From an uncultured Pelagibacteraceae bacterium (GTDB lineage Bacteria > Pseudomonadota > Alphaproteobacteria > Pelagibacterales > Pelagibacteraceae): a DNA stretch of 64,000 nucleotides. Both the position numbers and the translations under genes were made by a program. Each line of letters opens with the position of its first letter. Positions within the stretch are counted from its first letter, which is position 1. The stretch covers positions 29,835-93,834 of the forward strand of contig CACPCX010000004.1 in NCBI GenBank assembly GCA_902632545.1, read 5' to 3'. This document shows, piece by piece, positions 57,593 through 64,000 of the stretch. Below the pieces are notes generated by a model, which saw only the letters and a list, made by a program, of their open reading frames with translations, did no database searches and was not told where the DNA came from.

Positions 57593-59830
57593 ATGAGTAC
57601 TGAAAACTATAAATCTAAATCTTTTAAGTCAAACGAACTAAGTAAGTGTCCATTTACTGGAGCGGGTACTCCAGCAAAATTTTCAGCAGGTAGAGGTCAG
57701 ACGGTAAGAGATTTTTGGCCTAATAGTTTAAATTTAAAAATTCTTAGTCAGCATTCAAATTTAACAAACCCTATGGATAGTAGTTTTAAATACTCGAAAG
57801 AATTCAAAAAGCTAAATTTCAAAGCGCTTAAAAAAGATTTAAAAAAATTAATGACTGACTCTCAAGAATGGTGGCCTGCAGATTATGGTCATTATGGTCC
57901 GTTATTTATAAGACTAGCTTGGCATGCAGCTGGAACTTACAGAACTGGTGATGGTAGAGGAGGGGCTGGAACTGGAAACCAAAGGTTTGCACCTTTAAAC
58001 TCATGGCCAGATAATGTAAATTTAGATAAAGCTAGACTTTTGTTATGGCCAATCAAAAAAAAATATGGAAAAAAAATATCTTGGGCTGACTTATTTATTT
58101 TAGTTGGGAATGTAGCGTTAGACTCAATGGGTTTTAAAACATTTGGATTTGGAGCTGGAAGAACAGATATCTGGGAACCTGAAGATGATATTTATTGGGG
58201 TTCTGAAAAAGAAATGCTTGCTGTAGAGAGATACAGTGGAAAAAGAGACTTAGAACAGCCTTTAGGAGCATCGCATATGGGATTAATATATGTAAATCCT
58301 CAAGGTCCTGATGCTAATCCAGATCCAAAACTTGCAGCACATGATATAAGAGAAACTTTTGGAAGAATGGCTATGAACGATTATGAAACTGCAGCATTAG
58401 TTGCTGGTGGACATACTTTCGGTAAATCGCATGGTGCAGCTTCTGAGGATTTTAAAGGTCCTGATCCTGAAGCCTCAAGAATTCAAGACCAATCAACTGG
58501 ATGGAATAGCGGTTATAAATCAGGGAAAGGCGTTGATACTATTAGTAGTGGTATTGAAGGTGCTTGGACTCAAAACCCGACTAAATGGGATATGGGGTAT
58601 TTAGATTGTTTATATGGACATGAATGGGAGCTTACAAAAAGTCCAGCTGGCGCTCATCAATGGACACCTAAGAAAAATGGGCAAAAAATTAAAATGGTCC
58701 CAGATGCACATAATAAAAACGTCCTTCATCCTCCAATGATGCAAACAACTGACATTTCAATGAAAGTAGACCCAAGTTATGGACCTATAACAAAACATTT
58801 TCACGAAAATCCAAAAGAATTTCATGATGCTTTTGCAAGAGCATGGTTTAAACTTACCCATAGAGATATGGGACCAAGAGCATGTTATTTAGGAGGTGAG
58901 GTTCCTAAAGAAGAATTAATATGGCAAGATCCAATTGATAAACCAAAATATAAATTGAAATCAAAAGATATAAAAGATCTGAAAAATAAAATTGCAAAAT
59001 CCAAGATATCTGTTTCAGATTTAGTTTCAACTGCTTGGGCTTCAGCATCAACTTTTAGAGGCTCAGATAAAAGAGGCGGTGCTAATGGTGCAAGAATAAT
59101 GTTAGAGCCTCAAAAAAATTGGAAAGTGAACAATCCAAATAAATTAGAAAAAATATTAAAAAAGTTAAGCAATATTAAAAATAAATTTGATACCAAAAAG
59201 AGGAGTGTATCAATGGCTGATTTAATAATTTTAGCTGGTAACGTTGGTATTGAGATAGCAGCCAAAAAAGCAGGCCATAAAGTAAATGTTTCATTTTCTT
59301 CTGGCAGAGGGGACGCAAGGCAAGATCAGACAGATATTCATTCATTTAATTTATTAGAGCCACAAGCTGATGGTTTCAGAAATTATTTAAATGGAGACAC
59401 TTCTATAGTTTCGGCGGAAGAAAAGTTAGTTGACAAAGCACAATTAATGGGTCTTACAGCTCCAGAAATGACTGTGCTTATAGGTGGAATGCGTGTACTA
59501 GATACTAACCATGATAATTCTGAGTATGGTGTTTTCACTAATAAACCTGGTGTTCTTACAAATGATTATTTTGTAAATTTACTAGACATGAACACTACCT
59601 GGAAGGAAGAGGATAAATCCGAACAAACATTTGTTGGTAAAGATAGAAAAACTCAAAAAAATAAATGGAAAGCAACAAGAGTCGATCTTATCTTTGGTTC
59701 AAACTCACAACTAAGAGCCTTGGCAGAGGTTTACGCGTGTGAAGACTCAAAAGCCAAATTTGTAAAAGATTTCATTTCAGCATGGGTCAAAGTTATGAAT
59801 TCAGATAGATTTGATTTAAAGTTAAATTAG
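57593..59830 (+). CDS. katG: Catalase-peroxidase (KatG)
   Basis: Heme enzyme that removes H2O2 by catalase and peroxidase activity. The distal pocket is [11 protein letters not shown] (Arg107, Trp110, His111), Tyr233 in [10 protein letters not shown] is positioned for the Met-Tyr-Trp adduct, and the proximal ligand is His274 in GGHTFGKSH. The C-terminal duplicated domain is present ([18 protein letters not shown]). Length of 745 residues is normal. Ribosome site AAAGGAG at 57582-57588. The promoter carries an Irr/Per-box operator. Followed by a 2-oxoglutarate oxygenase gene after 21 bases. Confidence 0.98.
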   Translation: MSTENYKSKSFKSNELSKCPFTGAGTPAKFSAGRGQTVRDFWPNSLNLKILSQHSNLTNPMDSSFKYSKEFKKLNFKALKKDLKKLMTDSQEWWPADYGHYGPLFIRLAWHAAGTYRTGDGRGGAGTGNQRFAPLNSWPDNVNLDKARLLLWPIKKKYGKKISWADLFILVGNVALDSMGFKTFGFGAGRTDIWEPEDDIYWGSEKEMLAVERYSGKRDLEQPLGASHMGLIYVNPQGPDANPDPKLAAHDIRETFGRMAMNDYETAALVAGGHTFGKSHGAASEDFKGPDPEASRIQDQSTGWNSGYKSGKGVDTISSGIEGAWTQNPTKWDMGYLDCLYGHEWELTKSPAGAHQWTPKKNGQKIKMVPDAHNKNVLHPPMMQTTDISMKVDPSYGPITKHFHENPKEFHDAFARAWFKLTHRDMGPRACYLGGEVPKEELIWQDPIDKPKYKLKSKDIKDLKNKIAKSKISVSDLVSTAWASASTFRGSDKRGGANGARIMLEPQKNWKVNNPNKLEKILKKLSNIKNKFDTKKRSVSMADLIILAGNVGIEIAAKKAGHKVNVSFSSGRGDARQDQTDIHSFNLLEPQADGFRNYLNGDTSIVSAEEKLVDKAQLMGLTAPEMTVLIGGMRVLDTNHDNSEYGVFTNKPGVLTNDYFVNLLDMNTTWKEEDKSEQTFVGKDRKTQKNKWKATRVDLIFGSNSQLRALAEVYACEDSKAKFVKDFISAWVKVMNSDRFDLKLN

Positions 59831-59851
59831 CAATCAGAAAAAATATTTAAA

Positions 59852-60448
59852 ATGATAAATGTAAGTTTCGAGGATTTTTACAAAGTACCTGATTTAAAAT
59901 TTGATATTTTTAGATTGAGACAAGACTTAGAAAAAATATTAGAGCAAAAAAAATTTAAATCACCTGGTGTAACTCATTTTGGGGCAATACCTATTAATCA
60001 AATTCCTAATGATGAAAATTCTATTAACGGTAATAACATAAGAGGAAAATATTGGACTATAGCCGATGACACTGGAAAAGAAGTCGCTAGGGATATTGAT
60101 ATTGATGAAAGCAAATATACCCAAATAGTTCCTGAATTTGAAAAAACCTATTTTAAAGAGGTTCTTGAGGCATTAAATTCGAGGTTTAAGCTTGGAAGAG
60201 TTCGGCTTTTATTAAAGGAACCTAGATCAACTTTAAGTTGGCATAAAGATCCAGAATGTAGATTACATGTGCCAATTATAACTAACAAAGGTTGTTCTAT
60301 GGTAATTGAAAATGTTGCTAAACATTTACCCGCAGATGGTAATGTTTGGATAACAAATAATACAAAATATCATAATTTTTTTAATGGCGGTGAACAATCT
60401 AGAATTCATCTTGTTGCTTGTGTGCTTGAGAGCCCTTTTAAAAATTAA
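59852..60448 (+). CDS. Fe(II)/2-oxoglutarate oxygenase, aspartyl/asparaginyl hydroxylase-like
   Basis: 198 residues. The double-stranded beta-helix iron site is H131-x-D133 in LSWHKDPECRLHVPI, with the distal His174 in TKYHNFFNGG and the 2-oxoglutarate arginine R184 in QSRIHLVACV. This H-x-D...H...R spacing is characteristic of the aspartyl/asparaginyl beta-hydroxylase-like (cupin) group. The substrate is unknown. It lies 21 bases after katG and probably shares its transcript, so an iron or peroxide link is suggested by context. Confidence 0.8.
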   Translation: MINVSFEDFYKVPDLKFDIFRLRQDLEKILEQKKFKSPGVTHFGAIPINQIPNDENSINGNNIRGKYWTIADDTGKEVARDIDIDESKYTQIVPEFEKTYFKEVLEALNSRFKLGRVRLLLKEPRSTLSWHKDPECRLHVPIITNKGCSMVIENVAKHLPADGNVWITNNTKYHNFFNGGEQSRIHLVACVLESPFKN

Positions 60449-60491
60449 TCATCAATAATTTTTTTAAATCAATTTATTAAAAAAAATATTT

Positions 60492-60510
60492 GATAATGAT
60501 TACTATTATC
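60492..60510. promoter_or_regulatory. Fur-box-like palindrome
   Basis: GATAATGATTACTATTATC matches the 19-base Fur consensus GATAATGATAATCATTATC at 16 positions and is itself an inverted repeat (TGATAAT-N7-ATTATCA when extended by one base each side). It lies 67 bases before the DUF2061 gene. A terminator is less likely because no T-run follows immediately. Confidence 0.6.
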
Positions 60511-60577
60511 AGGCTTTTGTTTTGATTTTTTCTGAACAATCTTTATTGATTAATCTAAAAAAATTAAAATTTAGATA

Positions 60578-60817
60578 ATGCAGTTATCAATTAATATTTT
60601 TAAATATTTTGAAAATCTTTACAAAGAAAATAGGGGTTCAATATTAAGAACTATAGTTTATACAATTGGACATTTTGCTATTGCCATAACTGTATTGATA
60701 CTAATTGCAGATGTCCCTTTTATGATTGCTTTAACAGATGCAATAGTTGAACCAATAGCAAATTCTATTTGGTATTTCGTTTTAGATAAGTGGTGGGCAA
60801 GTAAATCAAAAAGTTAA
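60578..60817 (+). CDS. DUF2061 membrane protein
   Basis: 79 residues with two hydrophobic segments (YTIGHFAIAITVLILIA and FMIALTDAIVEPIANSIWYF) and a C-terminal VLDKWWAS. The R-T-x-x-Y-x-x-G-x-x-x-x-x-x-x pattern, the E-x-I-x-x-x-x-W-Y stretch and the length fit the DUF2061 family of small inner-membrane proteins of unknown function. The Fur-box-like palindrome upstream suggests metal-dependent expression. It faces the convergent SH3 gene across 4 bases. Confidence 0.75.
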   Translation: MQLSINIFKYFENLYKENRGSILRTIVYTIGHFAIAITVLILIADVPFMIALTDAIVEPIANSIWYFVLDKWWASKSKS

Positions 60818-60821
60818 ATAT

Positions 60822-61277
60822 TTAATTTAACCCCCATACATGATCAGTTTTAATCCATCCTTTAAATTCTTTTGAAGAAATTTTGCACCAATTTTTTTCA
60901 CATTTTTTTAAAATTAACAATCTTCCTTCTTCAATTTGAGCAATAGGTTTAGCAAAAGACGAAGGTTTTTTGAACAGAATTTTATCTTTAGTGGTTATTA
61001 CTGAATTACCTTTTTTTAATTGTGAAATATGAATCCATCCGCTGTTATTTTTGAAATCAATAATTCGTCTAAAATTTTCTTTTTTATCAATTTGTCTCAA
61101 TGGTAAATTTACTTTTTTATAAACATACTTAATGTCAGACTCAAAACTAGGTCCATAACGAACATTTACTTTATTTTTTTTAAGAGAAACAAAAATTTCA
61201 TTAGCAAAAGAAAAATGCGCAAAAGATAATAAAAAAATTACTAAAAAAAATTTTTTCAAAATTAATTGCATAAACAT
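60822..61277 (-). CDS. Periplasmic bacterial SH3-domain protein
   Basis: 151 residues with a signal peptide (LILKKFFLVIFLLSFAHFSFA, cleavage likely after SFA). Two SH3b-like repeats follow: KVNVRYGPSFESDIKYVY with WIHISQL, and SFAKPIAQIEEGRLLIL with WCKIS and GWIKTDHVWG. Such domains bind peptidoglycan or act as envelope adaptors. Function otherwise unknown. The start overlaps the moeB-like gene by up to 16 bases; an ATG two codons in (61271) is an alternative. Confidence 0.85.
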   Translation of the reverse strand: MFMQLILKKFFLVIFLLSFAHFSFANEIFVSLKKNKVNVRYGPSFESDIKYVYKKVNLPLRQIDKKENFRRIIDFKNNSGWIHISQLKKGNSVITTKDKILFKKPSSFAKPIAQIEEGRLLILKKCEKNWCKISSKEFKGWIKTDHVWGLN

Positions 61278-62017
61278 TTTTTTCTTTTGTTAATTTTTGC
61301 TTTTCTGAAATTTAAATTTAATAAATCTAGAATTAGAATGTATTCATTTAAGTTTTGTCCAATATTTAATATTTGTTTTAAAACTTCATTGGCTTGTAAT
61401 GTACCTATTATTCCCGCAACAGTTCCTAAAATTCCTTCGTGTTCACAATTTAATATTTCATCAGATATTGTTTTTTCTTGATAAAAACACCTCAAGCAAG
61501 GATTTTTTTTATTATTAAAATTAAAAGTAAAAAGGTGTCCATCAAATTTGCTTATAGCACCAGTGACTAGAAACTTTTTATATTTTAGACTTAAATCATT
61601 TATTAAAAATTTACTTTCAAAGTTATCTGTGCCATCAATAATATAATCATAATTTTTAATAATTTTTTCAAATGTCATTCTATTTACTTTTAAATTAAAA
61701 ATATTTATTTTTGTCTTTGAATTAATTTTATTTAATTTTTTTTTTGCAATTTTTACTTTTGATTGATTAATATCATTTTCATTATAAAGACTTTGTCTGT
61801 GAATATTAGAGAGACTTACGACATCATGATCCACAATCCCAAGTGTGCCAATACCTGATCTAGTTAAAAATTCTGCAACTGGGCAACCGAGACCACCCAT
61901 ACCGATAATCAAGACTTTAGAATTTAAAATTTTTTTTTGTCCTATAGGTCCAATATTTTTAAGAACTATCTGCCTTGAGAATTTTTCTATTTCTTTCTTA
62001 TTTAGATTTTTGCTCAT
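61262..62017 (-). CDS. HesA/MoeB/ThiF family E1-like adenylyltransferase
   Basis: 251 residues. VLIIGMGGLGCPVAEFL carries the nucleotide-binding GxGxxG, VDHDVVSLSNIHRQSLY the adenylation site, and IDGTDNFESK the Asp for magnesium. Zinc-type C-x-x-C pairs are CLRC and KKCLC near the end. It activates the C-terminal glycine of MoaD or ThiS-type sulfur carriers; which partner is used cannot be told from this window. The stop of dut overlaps its start by 4 bases (ATGA). Confidence 0.9.
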   Translation of the reverse strand: MSKNLNKKEIEKFSRQIVLKNIGPIGQKKILNSKVLIIGMGGLGCPVAEFLTRSGIGTLGIVDHDVVSLSNIHRQSLYNENDINQSKVKIAKKKLNKINSKTKINIFNLKVNRMTFEKIIKNYDYIIDGTDNFESKFLINDLSLKYKKFLVTGAISKFDGHLFTFNFNNKKNPCLRCFYQEKTISDEILNCEHEGILGTVAGIIGTLQANEVLKQILNIGQNLNEYILILDLLNLNFRKAKINKRKKCLCN

Positions 62018-62451
62018 TTTCCTGTTGAGCCAAACCCACCCTCTCCTCTAATTGTTTCTGGTAGATCATCAGTTTCTTCAAGATCCATTTTAATTACAGG
62101 AGTTAAAATCATTTGTGCTATTCTATCTTTATTATTTATTAAAAAATCATTTTTTCCGTGATTAAAAAGGATTACTTTTATTTCCCCTCTGTAATCACTA
62201 TCTATAGTTCCTGGTGTATTTAAAACACTAATACTGTTTTTTGCAGCTAAACCAGATCTCGGTCTTATTTGGATTTCAAAATCACTAGAAAATGCTACTG
62301 CAAGCCCTGTTGGAACTAAACATGAAGAATTTGGTTTAAGATTTATAGGTTCATTTACTAATGCCATTAAATCCATGCCTGATGCACCATCTGTTTTGTA
62401 AGCAGGTAATTCAACTGTAGGATCTAACTTTTTGATAAGAACTTTTGCCAT
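62014..62451 (-). CDS. dut: Deoxyuridine 5'-triphosphate nucleotidohydrolase
   Basis: 145-residue trimeric dUTPase that keeps uracil out of DNA and supplies dUMP. The five family motifs are visible: ASGMDLMA, RPRSGLAAK, NTPGTIDSDYRGEI (with catalytic Asp), KDRIAQMIL and the C-terminal GEGGFGSTG loop. It overlaps coaBC by one base and the moeB-like gene by 4, in the order coaBC-dut-moeB. Confidence 0.97.
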   Translation of the reverse strand: MAKVLIKKLDPTVELPAYKTDGASGMDLMALVNEPINLKPNSSCLVPTGLAVAFSSDFEIQIRPRSGLAAKNSISVLNTPGTIDSDYRGEIKVILFNHGKNDFLINNKDRIAQMILTPVIKMDLEETDDLPETIRGEGGFGSTGK

Positions 62452-63656
62452 TAATTAAATTGATTAATTATTCTATCAACTATTTCATCAGAAATTCCAG
62501 ATTTTTTTTTATATGAAAGTTTTTCTTTTTTAGCATCTCTGTTTTTGTAATGAATAGTTACTTCATTATAATCAGAATTAAATCCTATATTTTTATTAGA
62601 CACATCATTGGAAATTATCCAGTCACAATTCTTCTTATTTAATTTTTCTACTGCATTTTTATCGATCTCGTCAGTTTCAGCTGCAAATCCAATAACAAGT
62701 TTAGGTCTCATGGAGTTATGGCTGGATACATAATTAAGTATATCTATATTCTTTTCTAAATTTAAGGTTAAGTTCTCTTGTTTTTTAATTTTATTTTCAT
62801 ACTTTTTATTAATTTTAAAATCAGCAACTGCAGCAGTAAAAATTGCTACATCAACTGGTAAATTTTCTTGAGTCGCAACCAACATTTCATATGCTGTTTC
62901 GACTTTTATAAGATTAATATCTTCATTTATCTCAAGATTAGTTGGACCAGATATTAATGTGGTATCAAAACCTTTTTTGGATAATGATTTTGCTAATTCA
63001 TATCCTTGTTTGCCACTTGACTTATTTGTAATAAAACGAACTGGATCTATGTACTCATTAGTTGGACCTGCTGTAACTAATGCTTTGAATTTTTTATTAT
63101 TTCTTTGAGTTAAGAAATATTTATAAATTTCTTCAGCAATTACCAATGGGTCTGACATTTTACCCTCTCCATATTCACCACATGCCATATCACCAACCTC
63201 TGGTCCAATCATTTTATATCCAAACTCTTTTAATTTTTTTATATTTGCTTTTGTAGTTGGATGTTCCCACATTCTTACATTCATTGCTGGTGCTAAAATA
63301 ATGTCTTTATCTGAGGCCAAAACCACAGTAGATGCTAAATCATCAGTTGTACCTTGAGCTAATTTTGAAATTGTATTTGCTGTTGCTGGTGCAATAACAA
63401 CTAAATCTGCCCATCTTGAAAGTGAAATATGATCCATTTCAGCTTCATTTTGCACACTAAATAATTCGCTATACACTTTACCTTGAGAAAGCGATGTTAC
63501 TGAAAGTGGAGTTATAAATTCTTTTGCGCTTTTAGTAAGGATTGTCTTTATTTCTGCTCCATTCTTTTTGAAAAGCCTAATTATTTCTAAGCTTTTGTAG
63601 GCAGATATTCCTCCACAAATAATAAAAAGTATTTTTTTATTTAACAGATTTTTCAT
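62451..63656 (-). CDS. coaBC: Bifunctional phosphopantothenoylcysteine decarboxylase/synthetase
   Basis: Two steps of coenzyme A synthesis in one 401-residue protein. The N-terminal flavoprotein decarboxylase (CoaC) has GGISAYKSLEIIR, the catalytic APAMNVRMWEHP and the Cys in MACGEYGEG. The C-terminal synthetase (CoaB) begins at ALVTAGPTNEYIDPVRFITN and contains FTAAVADFK. Between ubiB upstream and dut downstream, a conserved alphaproteobacterial order. Confidence 0.97.
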   Translation of the reverse strand: MKNLLNKKILFIICGGISAYKSLEIIRLFKKNGAEIKTILTKSAKEFITPLSVTSLSQGKVYSELFSVQNEAEMDHISLSRWADLVVIAPATANTISKLAQGTTDDLASTVVLASDKDIILAPAMNVRMWEHPTTKANIKKLKEFGYKMIGPEVGDMACGEYGEGKMSDPLVIAEEIYKYFLTQRNNKKFKALVTAGPTNEYIDPVRFITNKSSGKQGYELAKSLSKKGFDTTLISGPTNLEINEDINLIKVETAYEMLVATQENLPVDVAIFTAAVADFKINKKYENKIKKQENLTLNLEKNIDILNYVSSHNSMRPKLVIGFAAETDEIDKNAVEKLNKKNCDWIISNDVSNKNIGFNSDYNEVTIHYKNRDAKKEKLSYKKKSGISDEIVDRIINQFN

Positions 63657-63664
63657 TTGCAGAA

Positions 63665-64000
63665 TTAAAATACTATAAGACCAAAAATTACAAGAAGTAA
63701 TAAACCAATAATAGATTGATTTCTAAATGCTATCATTTCTGACTTCTTGTCATTTAGAGCAGTGTAAGAATTTGAATTTTGTGGAATTTGACCGCTAGCC
63801 AAAAATGTTAAAGCTTGATTGGCTTTATCCATAATCTCAGGAAATTCTGGTAAACGTTTAATAACTTCAGATGTGTTTCTTAAAGTTTCATTTAAATTGT
63901 TAATTGGATCTTTTGTTTCTTTAAGCCAATTTTCTAGTACAGGCTTTGAAGTTGTCCAAATATTTGTGTTTGGATTTAATTTTCTTGCTACACCTTCAAC
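63665..64000 (-). CDS. ubiB: UbiB family protein, C-terminal end (partial)
   Basis: The frame is open to the window edge; the last 111 residues are seen, stop at 63665-63667. VEGVARKLNPNTNIWTTSKP matches the UbiB motif (VEGxxRxLxPxxxxWxxxKP), followed by a linker and a C-terminal membrane helix (SIIGLLLLVIFGLIVF). UbiB is an atypical kinase-like ATPase required for ubiquinone biosynthesis. It precedes coaBC by 8 bases on the same strand. Confidence 0.9.
   Translation of the reverse strand, partial: VEGVARKLNPNTNIWTTSKPVLENWLKETKDPINNLNETLRNTSEVIKRLPEFPEIMDKANQALTFLASGQIPQNSNSYTALNDKKSEMIAFRNQSIIGLLLLVIFGLIVF

Noticed and set aside
60491..60530. Rho-independent terminator after the 2-oxoglutarate oxygenase gene
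   Set aside because: The inverted repeat is AT-rich and is not followed directly by a T-run; it matches a Fur box better.
1..64000. tRNA, rRNA, CRISPR, insertion sequences, prophage
   Set aside because: Gaps are too short or lack the expected T-loop, repeat-spacer or transposase features; none could be supported.

Overview
The window is a gene-dense, very AT-rich stretch of alphaproteobacterial chromosome. Gene order, tiny intergenic gaps, overlapping starts and stops and lysine/asparagine/isoleucine-rich proteins all fit a streamlined marine SAR11 (Pelagibacterales) genome. This assignment is inferred from protein character and synteny; no rRNA is present to confirm it. I found no tRNA, rRNA, CRISPR array, insertion sequence or prophage. 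The longest gap without a gene is 267 bases (3598-3864).

Layout. 1-16335 is the classical alphaproteobacterial origin neighbourhood. A leftward block (dnaQ, coaE, aroE, maf, ppsR) and a rightward block (hemE, hemH, hemG, rho, two TPR-sulfotransferases, mnmE, mnmG, rsmG, parA, parB) diverge from the AT-rich gap 3598-3864, which is the likely replication origin. A perfect 16-base parS lies inside rsmG, next to parAB. 16337-20900 is a leftward block for the replication clamp loader, LPS assembly and leucyl-tRNA synthetase (holA, lptE, leuS, DUF3576 lipoprotein). 21122-22030 is a major porin with a structured upstream region and a strong terminator. 22052-26790 holds small housekeeping genes, including a 39-codon ArfA-like ribosome-rescue gene. 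26827-30624 is grpE-dnaK-dnaJ with a sigma32-type promoter.

30661-41806 carries rdgB, an envelope cluster resembling enterobacterial yraM-yraL-yraP, maeB, murJ, trpS, nfuA, two cell-wall/polysaccharide enzymes and a shortened tsaB. 41822-47738 runs fur, miaB, phoH, ybeY, lnt, metK. 47838-54380 is the transcription/translation operon nusA-infB-rbfA-rpsO-pnp, preceded by a hairpin that could attenuate it. 54384-57015 is the leftward unsaturated fatty acid block fabA-fabB-fabI, ending in a 39-codon membrane microprotein whose own sequence forms the terminator. 57088-60448 is an oxidative-stress block: an Irr-type regulator, katG and a 2-oxoglutarate oxygenase, with matching operator sequences before irr and katG. 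60578-64000 holds a DUF2061 protein behind a Fur-box-like palindrome, then SH3, moeB/thiF-like, dut, coaBC and the end of ubiB.

Most genes are core. The more interesting signals are the origin/parS geometry, hemG at the position where many alphaproteobacteria carry hemJ, the paired sulfotransferases, several loss scars in conserved operons (mutS-glnD, rimP-ylxR-truB, rimI, the end of tsaB), the two microproteins, and the Irr/katG promoter in which the operator sits directly over the -10 element.
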